In this document: positions 36,794-47,394 of the stretch, one piece after another | Numbering within the stretch: position 1 is the first letter of the stretch | Layout: each line of letters opens with the position of its first letter | From: Distichodus sexfasciatus | Lineage: Eukaryota; Chordata; Actinopteri; Characiformes; Distichodontidae | Assembly (NCBI GenBank): GCA_032718565.1 | Contig: JAVGVS010000008.1 | Location: 3,443,343 to 3,507,342 of the forward strand | Length of the DNA: 64,000 nt | Direction: 5' to 3' | The notes under the pieces: model-generated | The model's input: only the letters and a program-made list of their open reading frames with translations | The model's database searches: none | Told to the model about the DNA's origin: nothing | Program-made: the position numbers and the translations under genes

Positions 36794-37187
36794 CCATTTA
36801 ATAATAGGCCTGCAGCGCACACGGATGCTGTTCAGAAAAAAATGTGCGGGTTTGTAAACTCGCAGGAGACGTGGTGGTTTTTACTAATACCATTGTTTAA
36901 GGGAGTCTTCTCCCGCGCCTCGCTCCTGTGAGGAGATGATTTGAATGTGGGCAGACTTGAAGGTCAGTAGCTCCACTTGTGCCCTGAGTGAAATGAGGCT
37001 GTGATTTGGTAGTTTTGGGGAGGGGAGGTGGGGGGCAGGGGGAGACGGAAGGGCGCTTGGAAAGGCTCTTCGGGCTCCTTTGAAAGCATTTTGATTTGGC
37101 ATCGTAGCACTCTGGATCTTTGAACTGTGAAACTCCCCCATGTTTACACTCTCTGAGTGTAGAGTTGGCCTAGATCGCCCCTGGGAC

Positions 37188-37236
37188 GCACACAAACACA
37201 CACATACACTTATATACACACACACACACACACACC
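37188..37236. repeat. (AC)n microsatellite
   Basis: CA runs with two short interruptions, about 125 bases before exon 2. Confidence 0.85.
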
Positions 37237-37309
37237 CTTCATTTTATCCACTCTGGCAGAAATACCAAAAATATGAAACTGTTATCATGTCTGAAACCCG
37301 CCTTAACCT

Positions 37310-37362
37310 TTTCTCTCTCTCTCTCTCTCGCTCTCCCTCTCTCTCTCTCTCTGTCTCTCTAG
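37310..37362 (+). promoter_or_regulatory. (CT)n polypyrimidine tract and acceptor of dpyd exon 2
   Basis: About 50 bases of nearly pure CT dinucleotide run straight into TAG at 37360-37362, so the microsatellite itself serves as polypyrimidine tract. A second AG follows two bases later (AGAG). The first AG keeps frame with exon 1. Confidence 0.8.
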
Positions 37363-37475
37363 AGTATCCTGGCGCTCAACCCCAGGGTAAAGAGCCATGC
37401 TGTTCTCTACTCTACTGCAGCTAAAAAAGCGGAGAAGCAGCACTGGAAGAGGAATGCAGAGAAGGGTTTATGTGA
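37363..37475 (+). CDS. dpyd: dpyd exon 2
   Basis: Encodes SILALNPRVKSHAVLYSTAA then KKAEKQHWKRNAEKGLC, aligned without gaps to human DPYD residues 14-50 (invariant ILALNPR, KK, HWKRN). Tyrosine sits where human has Cys29. This is part of the N-terminal segment before the first Fe-S cysteines. The start follows a CT-rich acceptor and is in phase with exon 1. The end is unsettled. The coordinate given uses the weak donor GTAGCC at 37476 with an exon 3 start at 52838, the only GT-AG pair found that keeps frame and length. The strong donor GTGAGT at 37472 makes a 109-base exon and shifts the frame to a stop at the junction. The mammalian-type 111-base exon would end at 37473, before GA. An in-frame TAG at 37477-37479 requires splicing here. 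Confidence 0.88.
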
Positions 37476-37624
37476 GTAGCCTCTAACCTTTAACCCCTTG
37501 GTTTCCTAGCACATACATACAGTAAATATATAGACACCACAACGACCAGCCAGGAGTTGAGGAACTTTGAACAGCTTTTGAATGTAGACCCCCTGTTTCC
37601 TTTGAACCGACCCCCTTCTGGGGT

Positions 37625-37774
37625 GGGTGTGTGTGTGTGTGTGTGTGCGTGTGTGTGTGATGTTTGTGGTTTTTAACTTTTTACTTGGCCATAGCCAAGT
37701 CCACAGCTGCCCACTGCATCATTACCACAATAAACTTTTGTCAGGTTCACACACACACACACACACACACACTC
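37625..37774. repeat. (GT)n and (AC)n microsatellite pair
   Basis: A GT run at 37627-37660 and a CA run at 37747-37772 lie about 90 bases apart in opposite sense, so the two could pair in RNA. Both are just inside intron 2. Confidence 0.85.
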
Positions 37775-39537
37775 ACCACATCACACATACACAGTTTTGC
37801 TGTCTTTGTGAAGCCCAGTCCTTAAAAATACTGCAGAAACTTGTTTTTATAAAATGAGAAATCTCAAATTAGGGCCCAGTTTCTGCTTCCAGTCTCTAAA
37901 CTCCGACTCCTAAAGATTTGCCAGAAGAAGACCCAGCATCACCACATTAACACAGTCACCGAGCTCTCAGAAAGGGCTGAAAAGGAGAACGCAAACACAT
38001 ACGCAAACATACACACACACACAGCGAAACACAATTATCTTAGGATTCCAGGCACATGCTGTCACGTCTCAGGAATATCTCCCAAGACCAGCGCAGGCTG
38101 AGGTGTTTGTTTTTGGCAGGTACGCAGCGTCTGTCCTTTTTAAGGTGACTGAGACTCCAGCCTGTTTGATGTAGACTCAGAACAAGGAGTGGAGGTGCTT
38201 TTGCAGGAGAGAGATTATCTCTCCTCCCACTGACTGCACTGCTGCCGAACAAAACTGCTTTAATTCGCTTCTTTCTAATCAATGGAGATGGATCAAGGCC
38301 TTCATTCATAAAGAGGAGGTTTCGACACGCTGCACGTTCGGCCAGGGAGATTTTTTACAGCGGGCGCATTTCATGGTGTGCCTTTTCCTCCGCAAAAAAA
38401 CACGGGGCCGCTTCGCCGTGATATTGATATAAAGCCCTGCATTAGAGGGGAAAATGAGGTTCGGCAGAAGAAAGAAATGGGCTCCCGTCTTCGGCAGCCG
38501 TATAAGAACACGAGGTAAAAACAGAGATTATTGCTGGCGTAGTGTGATTTTCGCGCTCTGCGTTTCTCACCGTCAATTCACCAATACACCCGACCCGATA
38601 AGTCCTTTATCAGAATGCTGAGTGTGTCGAGCCGGTGACAATAACCCGGTTTCCCCGTATTGATCGTGCCGGAGCAGATTTATCCTCTTCAGAAAGAAAA
38701 AGCAATGACCGCGAAGGATCCTTAAATAAGTTTTGTTGGGCCCAGAAGGCTGGCCATAATTGTTCCGCGGACCCTCGCCGACGCCGGAGGTGCTGTAAAC
38801 TTTATTTTATTGGGAATCCATGAACAGGAGAATGTCCATAGATGCTGAATGAGTTCTCCAGAAAATACGGTGGCCATAGCCAGCTGTTATCTGCGTCTGT
38901 CAGGGCCCAGGTGCTTGGGATTTTTCACTGCCCTCCTCCGGGCTCGGGGGCACGTCGTCGCCGAGGTAATTTCGCAACACTCCCGCCCGCAGGCGTCCTC
39001 CCTTACAGGCCCCCCCACCGGTTTGAGTTGAAGCTATTAGCTGACCAGGGGCTTACCAATATTTGTCTTTCCGCTTCAATAACGCAGGTTGGAGCTGGAG
39101 ATAATCGGCCCAACACAAACAAGTACAAGTTTAGCGGCAGGTGCCGAGACGGCGAGAGGAGACACACTTGAAGTGCCCTTGTTTTGCGAGATAACGCCGC
39201 TGTTTACCGACGGGTTGGTTTTAATAATCTGTCTGTATGGTCTAATCCAATTTAATGAGTCTCCAGATTGCATTATGATCCCCGAGCCGAGAGTGAAGGG
39301 CAGGTATAAGCTTATGTAGATGTACGAGCGTAGTGTTCTCTAATTTCTCTCCTCTGCTCGCCGAGAACAGACAGGGGCGGAAAGGGAAACGACTTCGGGC
39401 GCTTTGAACGGTGGCGCTTGGAAATCTCTCCACTTCTCTGGCAGAGTTTTAGTGAGATTCACCTCGGTGAATAGCCATCTTTACAGGCCAGTGGATGAGA
39501 GTGTTGGTTCCATAGGCAACAGCGAAGTTATATAGAG

Positions 39538-39578
39538 AGAGAGAGGTAAAGGCAGTGTGTGTGTGTGTGTGTGTGTCC
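39538..39578. repeat. (GT)n microsatellite
   Basis: A short GA run, then a GT run of about 22 bases. Confidence 0.85.
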
Positions 39579-39911
39579 ACTCTTCTCCTAATAGTACTTG
39601 GCTATTTTCTGTCTGAGGCGTGAGGCTTCTGCTGCTGGAGACCGCCTGGGAGGTTTATTAGACATCAGAGCTAATTGCTTTAATGAGACATGATGAAAGT
39701 GAGTAGAAAGGGGGAAAAAACTTAATTTGAATCCTTCTGAATTCATAAATATTTTAATCCACCTCTTGTAATTCCTTAGCCAAGTTCACAGCCAAGGTTC
39801 GTGAAGCAGTTTAGGCTGTGAATATATGAGTAGATTACACCTTATGCTTCAAACTTTTCTCCTCACCTCTAATTCTAACCTCACTTTTATTAGGTTTTTC
39901 ATTATGAAGCA

Positions 39912-40287
39912 GGGTCGGCGCGGTGGCGCACTGGTCAGCGCTGTCGCCTCACAGCGAGAAGGTCCTGTCTGAACCCCGGGACGGCCGTAGGTCTCTGTGT
40001 GGAGTTTGCATGCTCCTCCCAGTGTTCGCGTGGGTTTTCTCCGGGGTAGGGTTGCTCCGGTTTCCTCCCACAGGCCAAAGGGATGTAATGTAGGTTAATT
40101 GGTGACTCTAAATTGGCCCTGTAAGGTGTGAATGTGAGTGCACTGGGAGGTGTGTGCCCTGCAGCGTGTTGGCGCCTGCCCAGGGTTGGTCCTCGCCTTG
40201 CGCCTGCATGTTCCCGGATAGGCTCTGGTCCTCCACCTAATCTCTGTGTTGGGGAGAAAGTGGTTTGGAAAATGAATGAATGAATGA
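39912..40287 (+). repeat. SINE family B, complete copy 2 with target duplication
   Basis: The head GGTCGGCGCGGTGGCGCACT and CGCCTCACAGCGAGAAGGTC is tRNA-like (A-box-like TGGCGCACTGG). The body carries GGGTTTTCTCCGG, CTAAATTGGCCCTGTAA, GTTGGCGCCTGCCCAGGG and CCGGATAGGCTCTGG. It ends in a (TGAA)n tail. Flanking 11-mers ATTATGAAGCA (39901-39911) and ATTATGATGCA (40288-40298) agree at 10 of 11, a target duplication from LINE-driven insertion. Confidence 0.88.
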
Positions 40288-40619
40288 ATTATGATGCATA
40301 GATTTAGGGAGAATATATGTCAATGAAAATGGAATTGACTTCTGGATTCTTTTCATTTTTAGGAAACCTGGTGTTTAACGCTAAAGATTTCGGCCAAAGA
40401 TGCACTTTCCTAACCCGCATGAAATGACATGTTATAGCTGGAAGCGTTTGAGCACAGCCAGTAGATTTCCTTACTAGTTATTGTTAGCAGTTTGCTGTCA
40501 TGTTTTGCTCTTTATCTCTATTAGGAAGGAAGAGATTCACAGCAGTGGAGCTGGCGATCGCAGTTTCACCTCTTCTGGGCGGAATTATGCTTCCTCTCAC
40601 TAGTGTCGGCATTTAGACC

Positions 40620-41220
40620 GTCTCCAGACCAGCTTTTTGAAGCCTCGGTTTGCTATATTGACTTGGAAAATAGAGTCATTTCGAGACCACAACTCTGAGA
40701 ATATTCATATTAATATTGATGAGCTGTTTACTGTCAGATTGGAGAACTTGTCACCTAAAGTGCAAACAACAGTGATGATCTCTGAGCTTAAAATGTAACT
40801 AAACCTGTGCATTTCTTAAACCCCTTTGTCTTTGGGGGGAGTTTGGTCTTAAGGGGTGTCCTGCCACTGTGGTTTGTAGAGTCTGGATAACTGCTTCCAG
40901 AGATGCGATTTCCTCATTATACATGTGTAAGAGAAACGGTGAATAAACATAATGTTGCTTAAGCTTTGCATGTTCCACTTATTTGTCGTGTGGTGTAAAA
41001 TGTGCATTTGTCCCGGCCTTGGTCTCTCAACTCGTCTCTGCCCTCAGGGGTCTCAAGGGTTCCTGCCCTGTCTCTGTCTCTGTCTCGCACTTTCCAGAGT
41101 CTTGGTCACATCTCTTGCCTGACACACTCTGTTCTCATTCAGGACTTGGTCTCGGCTTAGGTGGTCTTGACTTCAATTCTACCTCTCACAAAATGTTAAG
41201 GACAAGGCAGCTCAGAGTGG
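40620..41220. repeat. Unclassified interspersed repeat, copy 2
   Basis: Shares several phrases with 9860-10640 in the same order (ACTCTGAGAATATT; CAGGACTTGGTCTCGGCTTAGG; GGTGGTCTTGA). No domain or ends are recognised. Confidence 0.4.
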
Positions 41221-41444
41221 CTTTGTCAGGAAATGGTCAGAGCAAAGTAAAAGTAAAAAAAAAGAAGGCAGCGAACCCCTAACTTCATCACTTTCGGTTT
41301 AAACCAAATGGATCGAGTTCAGAAATGGAAGGACAGATTGCTCGTTAACCCATCAGAATGCTCATTAGGATGATAGCTTTGTGGAAAAAGGGCAGTGATT
41401 TTTGTTGCCAGACGCTGGCATAAAGCTCCTAAAAACCACCACAG

Positions 41445-41905
41445 TAGGGCTGGGTGATATGACTTCAAGTCAGTATCACAATTCATTAAAATGTTTACCT
41501 TAATTATGAATAACGAGGGATTATTTTGTTTTGCAGTGTTTTTGTCGGTGTCTTATTCTCATGGGGTTATTGACAATTTTGTTTGTGGGTCCGGACTTAC
41601 ACAGGACTTGGTGCCAAAGAAAGGGCAAACCGTAAAGCGCCGTGTGTAAAGGACATGAAAATGCTGAGGCATTGAAACGTAATAAAGCTTTAAAGTAATC
41701 TGTAGACTACAGCTGTATGAAATCGAGCAAAAATCTGTGCTATGTTTTTAAGGGGACAGTACACGAATGCACACCGAGGAAATCTGAACAGAATTGTTTT
41801 ATGTATAAATGGAATTTCAAAAATAAACGATGTATTCATCAAAGGCAAGATGGCAATGATTAAAATCTCACTTTTTGATTAATTTTCAGTTAATTTCCAG
41901 CCCTA
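41445..41905. mobile_element. Small TIR element (TAGGGCTGGGTGATAT type)
   Basis: The left end TAGGGCTGGGTGATATGAC and the right end CCAGCCCTA form short inverted repeats. The element is 461 bp and non-coding. The left end is close to the element at 30615. No clean 8-base target duplication is visible. Confidence 0.6.
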
Positions 41906-42742
41906 CCACGCACTACCGGTGCTGGCCTACAGGGGGCGCTCCACACGATGCCGGTGGTGAAGGAACGTGGCGAGCGAGTAGGCTGATTACTTATCTCTAA
42001 CTACCTGCCACCACTACAAGCCGCTGATCAACCCGGCCCATCGATCGTCTCGCCCAATCAGGATGCACAGGCTGTATGGTGGGAGGGGAGGGGAGGCTGG
42101 AGGGCGAAATGGGGACAGGATTGGTGGCACTCAGGGGTTAGGTGATCGATGGGTTTTATCAGCTGAACACACAGACACTCCCTCACCCCCAGTCTGTAAT
42201 CCCAAAGTCTTCCACCCTCCTCACACCCCACCCTCCCCCTCCTCTCCTCCTTCCACTCCTCTCATAGGACTTAGCAGCAGCTCGGGAGGATTACACTGCA
42301 ACACCTCCACATGTTTCCTAAGCCGCCCTGGTGGAGGGAGGATTATATGAATAATGTTGGGGTTTGATGTTAATAGAAACCCCTAATAAGTCTCTTTTTT
42401 TCCTCTCAGCACATTTCCACGCTTCTTAATGTACAAAGGCATATACAAAGGGCTTTTTTATGCCTGCTCAGCTGGGTGTGTACAGTAGGCGCCGGCCCAG
42501 TAATAATCTGAGTGCCTTTTACTCATAATGGTTGATTTGGTTCTGCCGTGAGCTTCCATTAAAGGAGATTTCCTTAAGTCACTTATATAGAACCGCTGTA
42601 GCATTCCCTGGTTTTCATAACTGCATTTCCCCCACCCCGCCCGACACCCCCCAAACCTGAAGTTAAAGAAATACTCTGCACAAAAACGCCACAGTTGTCG
42701 TTTGTCGCGTCTTCAATTATTCTTCAATTAAGGATATTCACT

Positions 42743-42990
42743 GGCGCAGTTGGTGGTGTAACGGTAGGGTGTTCGCCCCGTGATCAGAAGGTCGCAGGTT
42801 CGAATCCAGGGTCAGTAAAGTTACCACTGTGATACTCATGAGCAAAGTACCATCCCCAAGCACTGCTCCCTGGGCGTCTGTTAGCTGCCCACTGCTCCTT
42901 CACGGATGGGTTAAATGCAGAGGTCACATTATGTTGTGGTGCCATGTGTGCTATGCTGTGTTCACAATGACAAAATAATCACTCACTTTC
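42743..42990 (+). repeat. SINE family A, copy with well kept tRNA-like head
   Basis: The head reads GGCGCAGTTGGTGGTGTAACGG with an A-box-like TGGTGTAACGG. GGTTCGAATCC follows, a perfect B-box. The body has CTCATGAGCAAAGTACC, CACTGCTCCCTGGGCG, TGCAGAGGTCACATT and a tail GTGTTCACAATGACAAAATA. It is pol III-type, tRNA-derived, and not a functional tRNA gene because the acceptor stem is absent. Confidence 0.85.
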
Positions 42991-43169
42991 AATTTCAGCT
43001 TCTTTCACATGTTTCTGGAGAGGATTTCCTCGAATTTTGCACAGTTACAATGTTAGAAAAGATCATTTACTAACCTTCCTGTGCGGTGCAGGTGGATGAG
43101 CAGAAGTGTTATAAATGATAGGGATTAGCTTCAGGTTGACATTTTTGTTAGTTTGATTTCACGCATCTG

Positions 43170-43420
43170 AAAGTGAAAGTGACTGATTATTTATCATTGG
43201 GGAACACGCCACAGCACACAGTGCACCACAACGAAATGTGACCTCTGCATCTGACCCATCCGTGAAGGCGCAGTGGCAGCTAACATGGACAGCGCCCAGG
43301 GACAGTACCTTACTCATGAGTATCTCAGTGATACCTGTACTGGTCCTGGGATACAAACTGGCAACCTTCCGATCACGTGGCGAACACCTAATCGTCACTC
43401 TACCGTCTGCCCCTGATCTA
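43170..43420 (-). repeat. SINE family A copy
   Basis: Reverse-oriented copy. The tail part comes first (GTGACTGATTATTTATCATT), the B-box region is near 43345-43370, and the head complement is at the end. It is diverged in the tRNA-like part. Confidence 0.75.
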
Positions 43421-43910
43421 CAAATTACTTTAATGCTTTATTCTTTTTTAATGCCTTCGCAGTTTTATGTGCTTCACTTTGTTTGCCTACTTGGCGCTTG
43501 TCCTGTGTAAGAGGTCACGGACTGAAGCTTTCATTTTCTGCAGTGGGAATCGCACATCCATCAAGGATATTATTCATATATTCCAGAGTTATTTGAAAGA
43601 TGAAAAGCATAAGCGCTAATGCAGACTGTCATTTTATTGAATAGCTGAAGAAATAACACAAAAAGAGAAATGTACGCTTGAATTTAAGTCCCTGTGTGAA
43701 TATTGTAAATATTACATTCCTCAAACTCTTGCTATCAAGGGTTAGGGTTATTTTCCTTCATCATTTCATTTACTTATGCTTTAACTTTTGCTTACGGAGG
43801 TTTAGGTAGATAAGTGTTGTCCTCTAAAGAGACGTAAGGACCATGAAGGACAAGTCTACCTATAGCATATGGTATGTAGTAGTATTTTGGTTTTGTAATA
43901 TTTTGAGTGA

Positions 43911-44053
43911 TTGTGCCCTGCGGTGTGTTGGCGCCTGCCCAGGGTTGGTCCCCGCCTTGCGCCCGTCAGTTCCCGGGACAGACTCTGGTCCCACCGCGAC
44001 CCCAGTTGGGATTAAGCGGTTCGGAAAATGAATGAATGAATGAATGAATGAGT
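43911..44053 (+). repeat. SINE family B, 3' fragment
   Basis: Contains TGTGCCCTGCGGTGTGTTGG, CCCCGCCTTGCGCCC, GTTCCCGGGACAGACTCTGG and a (TGAA)n tail. The 5' half is missing. Confidence 0.75.
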
Positions 44054-44055
44054 GA

Positions 44056-44308
44056 ATGAGTGATTGTCATTGTGAACACACCACAGCACAGCACTCAGTG
44101 CACCACGACAAAATATGACCTCTGCATTTGACCCATCCGTGAAGGAGCAGTGAACAGCTAACATGGGCAACACACTCGAGGACCAGTGCTTGGGGACGGT
44201 ACCTTGCTCATGAGTACCTCAGTGGTACTGCTACCGATCTGGGATTCAAACCGGCGACCTTTCGATCACAGTGCCAACTCCCTGACCGTTACACTACCAG
44301 CTGCCCTA
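44056..44308 (-). repeat. SINE family A copy
   Basis: Full-length minus-strand copy abutting the TGAA tail of a family B fragment. It contains AACACACCACAGCACAGCAC, TGACCCATCCGTGAAGGAGC, CTTGCTCATGAGTACCTC and a head complement with ACCGTTACACTACCAGCTGC. Confidence 0.78.
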
Positions 44309-44319
44309 ATTATTAATTA

Positions 44320-44563
44320 ATTAATTCATTCATTATCCTAACCACTCAATCCCAACCAGGGTCGCGGGGGACCGGAACCCATGCGCTGTAGGTTGATTGT
44401 CAACTCTAAATTGGCCCCGTAAGGTGTAAATGTGTGTGTGACTGTGTGAGAGTGTGTGTGCCCTGCGGTGTGTTGGCGCCCGCCCAGGGTTGTTGCCCGC
44501 CTTCTGCCCGAAAGTTCCCAGGATAGGCTCTGGTCCCCCCGCGACCCCAGTGGGGATTAATGA
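44320..44563 (+). repeat. SINE family B, foldback-like copy
   Basis: The first about 65 bases (TTCATTCATTATCC..GGGTCGCGGGGGACCGG) are the reverse complement of the family B 3' end. The rest (from about 44386) is the family B body in plus orientation, ending CCCCGCGACCCCAG. The two copies of the 3' end therefore form an inverted repeat, as a twin-priming or rearranged insertion would give. Confidence 0.6.
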
Positions 44564-45092
44564 GTGTTCTGCTGTGTTGTATCTTCCTGTATTCTGACCC
44601 AGTACAATGTAAGCTGATTCCACAGAAATCTCACAAGTGATACCTTTATAATGATACCAAAAGCGTAAACAAAGACATTGTGATTGCTGAGATATGTGAC
44701 TCTGCACAGCAAAACCAGTCGCTTGTCGCAACGGAGGTTTCCGAGAAAAACGACCGTTTGTTGCATGGGGAAAAATTTTGGGTTTTTTGTTTTTAGTGTT
44801 TTGAAACAGTGGAAGGTCTATACTGTACTGTTGTGAATAAATTTCGCTGAAAAACTTACCCTTTCCATCCTAAAAACGTGACTTTCTTGAGGTGAGGAAT
44901 TCAATTCCAGCAGAATGTTAAAAGTTTCTGTTTTGACCGCTCTGCTTCAACATGTACGGTAAATTAGGGATGCAACGATACTCGGTAAAATACTGGACCA
45001 TTCGCTACGCGCTGCACTGCTTGTGTACTGCGGTGTTTCGGTTTTGCACTTCCATTTGAAAATGGCGCTTAATGCTTACCAGGCTACTGTTA

Positions 45093-45539
45093 AGCGGGTT
45101 TCAGGCCGAACGCGGCATGCGCTGCGCTTTGCTCTGAAACCCATTATTTTCTATGGCTTGCGCGGCGCAAGAGCGGTCCAATAGAGCGCAACCAATAGAA
45201 TCAAAGCATTGAAGCGGGCTAGTGTTCGGTCTAGCCACGCCTACTTCTTGCGCTGAGCCCCACGGCAAGCGCGGCGCGTTGAAAGCTCTCACTGTTTTTT
45301 GAGAGGAAGCACAAAAAGTAGGCGTGGCTAGACCGAACACTAGCCCGCTTCGATGCTTTGATTCTATTGGTCGCGCGAAAATGCATCACGGCGCGCAGCG
45401 GTCAAAGTTCAACAAATTTCAACTTTGACCGCGGTGCGCGCACAAGGCCGCCAAGTGGCGCTTGCGCCGCGCAAGCCGTAGAAAATAATGGGTTTCAGAG
45501 CAAAGCGCAGCGCATGCTGCGTTCGGTCTGAAACCCGCT
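45093..45539. mobile_element. Foldback (hairpin) element nested in the hAT transposon
   Basis: The outer arms of 79 bases (45093-45171 and 45461-45539) are inverted copies with about 3 mismatches, beginning AGCGGGTTTCAG and ending CTGAAACCCGCT. A second inverted pair of about 54 bases sits inside (45193-45246 with 45316-45370; GCGGGCTAGTGTTCGGTCTA). A third small hairpin lies in the right half (GGTCAAAGTT with AACTTTGACC, about 45400-45432). GC content is well above its neighbours. There is no coding frame. The target duplication is unclear (possibly TA or a 3-base TWA). Confidence 0.85.
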
Positions 45540-45543
45540 ATAT

Positions 45544-45855
45544 TTGGAGAGGTTTACAAAGAACATGAACAGAACTATTCCCCTTTCCCAGGTGGTTGAG
45601 GATGAAGTCAAGTCATACAGGTTAGCAGACTCTATTAATGTAGATGCTGATCCTTTCATGTGGTGGAGGGCAAACGAGAGCAAGTTCCCCCAAGTTGCAC
45701 AACGTCACCTCTGTGTCCCAGGAACTTCTGTTGCAAGTGAGAGAATTTTCTCCACTGCGGGGGACATTGTAAGTGCAAGCCGCTCTCGCCTTGCAGCTGA
45801 CAATGTTGACAGGCTTATCTTCTTACAGAAGAATCGTATAATAGCAGAGGAATAA
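45544..45855 (+). pseudogene. hAT transposase C-terminal fragment (dimerisation domain)
   Basis: An open frame of 103 codons with no ATG at its 5' end, because the upstream part is cut by the foldback insertion. It contains PFMWWRANESKFPQVAQRHL, then LCVPGTSVASERIFSTAGDI and LAADNVDRLIFLQKN. This is the classic hAT C-terminal dimerisation region of ZBED-type transposases (WW, FP, SERIFSTAG, RLIFLKKN). The catalytic core and BED finger are gone. The domain reads without stops and ends in a natural TAA. It is a remnant with no sign of host use. Confidence 0.9.
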
Positions 45856-46627
45856 ATACCTCATGCCCATAATGGCAATAATTGATAGTGCACTTTACAT
45901 CATGAATGTAACTGATTTCTGAAAGCATGTTTACTCTGACTACTGTGTTGTGTTTAGAGCACTTTAAGAGGCACTTGTTTTTGTTAACATTTTGTAAGTT
46001 TGAATTTTATACATGTATACATATTTTATACATGAATAAGAGGCCGTGTATTATTTGTTTTGTTGTGTTATTTTTTGTAGTGTTGTGTTTAATAATTGTA
46101 CCGAAACCGTGGCCCAAATACCGAGGTACGTACCGTACCGTGGGACACCTGTACCGTCGCACCCCTACGGTAAATCCACTGGTTGTCTAGCGTGAAGATA
46201 TTTCTCCGGAATCCATCTTCGTCTCCCGAGTTCAGTTAACCTAACACAGGTAGGCTATCCGTGTGGCTGTGAATGCAGCGTAGGCTACCGTAAATACAAA
46301 CGTAGCCGCGACCGCACCAAGCGTCTGTGAGTGCTACGGCGATAGTCAACTTCAAAGGCAGATTTCTCTGTTTCTCACTTGGCGTGACAGGAGAAACCCG
46401 ACTCCTTTGAATGTTGATATATCAGTCATATCTCGTCCGATTCATTCGATTTAGGTATCGTTTTGAAGCTCGATTTATGCCCTTTCACAAAAACATCATA
46501 ACTCAATTTTGAAAATTTGCAACAAGCGACTGGTTTTGCCGTGCAGAGTCACATATGCACATTTTATTTTGGGTATCTTTGTAGAGCAAAAATCTGTAAA
46601 ACATTCTCAAGGATTAACTGGTTAAGT

Positions 46628-47345
46628 TTAAACTGCTGCAAATGATATGTAGACATGAAGTTGTATGTAAATAGAAATCGAGTGAAATGGATTCATCCAT
46701 AAAATTCGGAGTAATCCAAATTCCCAAACATTTGACATTTCTATGAGCAGTCTTAAAGGCGCGTGAAGAGAGAAGGCATCCTGCGTCATGTTTCCAATTG
46801 GCCTAAATCCACTTTTTTGGACGTTGACTGTGTAACCTGATTTCCCCAACAGTAGTTGATGAGTAGATGTGAGTAGATGGGGTAGACTTGAAATACGGTC
46901 TGATGTGTATTTTAGCTTATCATCAGCGTAGAGAGATATTTTGTGCTCCAAAATCCCCTGATGAATACGCTTTTGTACTAGCTAATGTTCTCACGGCGAT
47001 GGCAAGTGGTTCAATCACTGCTGCGATGAGGAGAGGGGACAAGGGGCATCCTTGCCTTGGTCTGTGCTTTAATTTAAAAAGGGGATATATTATTATTATT
47101 ATTAGTCCGCACAGCAGCCTCCGGGGAAGATTGCAACACTCCAATCCATGATAGGAATTCTGAAGTAAAACCGAATTTTGAGAGCATAAAAACGAAATCC
47201 TCTTTCACCCGGTCAAACGCCTTTTCGGCGTCCAGTAAAAGATTCATTTCTGGAGTTGTAGATGGAGAGCGATCATATATATAGTTCATGAGACGTCTCA
47301 TATTATAAAAAGAGTATGGGTTCTTAATAAAGCCAGTTTGATCAG
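46628..47345 (-). pseudogene. L1/Tx1-like LINE reverse transcriptase remnant
   Basis: In the minus direction, frames in several registers carry reverse transcriptase motifs in order. They are DQTGFIKN (about 47320-47340), LLDAEKAFDRV (about 47220-47250), SPEAAVRTN, a GCPLSPLL block with IEPLAIA (about 47010-47060), and SLYADD (about 46925-46940, the catalytic YADD box). Frameshifts and stops break it into at least three pieces, and a TTATTATTATTA run interrupts it at about 47090. Order and wording fit L1-group LINEs. It is dead and belongs to intron 2 debris. Confidence 0.8.
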
Positions 47346-47394
47346 GCTACACGATACTGAACCGAGAACATTCTTGTCCAGCTCGAGCACTTTA

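Larger units (their letters stand above)
18851..37362 (+). other. dpyd intron 1
   Basis: An 18,512-base intron bounded by GTAGAA and a CT-rich acceptor ending TCTCTCTAG. It holds repeats listed separately (MITE copies at 23.6 and 26.1 kb, hAT element at 28.6 kb, TIR elements at 30.6 and 36.2 kb, SINEs) and a GC-rich block at 34.85-35.01 kb. The stretches 18.86-20.8 kb and 21.0-22.98 kb have no recognised repeat. The part at about 21400-21760 has mixed composition with several ATTA cores and could be a conserved non-coding element. Positions 26.7-28.2 kb and 29.5-30.6 kb show nothing I can name. Confidence 0.9.
44965..46167 (+). mobile_element. hAT transposon nested in a MITE, perfect 8-bp target duplication
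   Basis: The element starts TAGGGATGCAACGATAC and ends GTACCGTCGCACCCCTA. The exact 8-base direct repeat CGGTAAAT lies on both sides (44957-44964 and 46168-46175), and the host MITE has a single CGGTAAAT at that point in its other copies. It keeps only the C-terminal part of the transposase (45544-45855) and is itself interrupted by a 447-bp foldback element. Total length is 1203 bp. Confidence 0.93.
44694..46554 (+). mobile_element. TIR MITE family C, copy 3, split by a hAT element
   Basis: The left half is 44694-44964 and the right half 46168-46554, with the hAT element at 44965-46167 between them. Without the insert and one copy of the 8-base duplication the two halves join into a normal family C element of about 650 bp (compare 58778-59414). 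Terminal repeats are ATGTGACTCTGCACAGCAAA on the left and its complement ending GAGTCACAT on the right. Confidence 0.88.

Noticed and set aside
42743..42820. tRNA-like sequence with perfect A- and B-box-like motifs
   Set aside because: The acceptor stem and anticodon arm do not form, and many copies exist, so it is a SINE head and not a tRNA gene.
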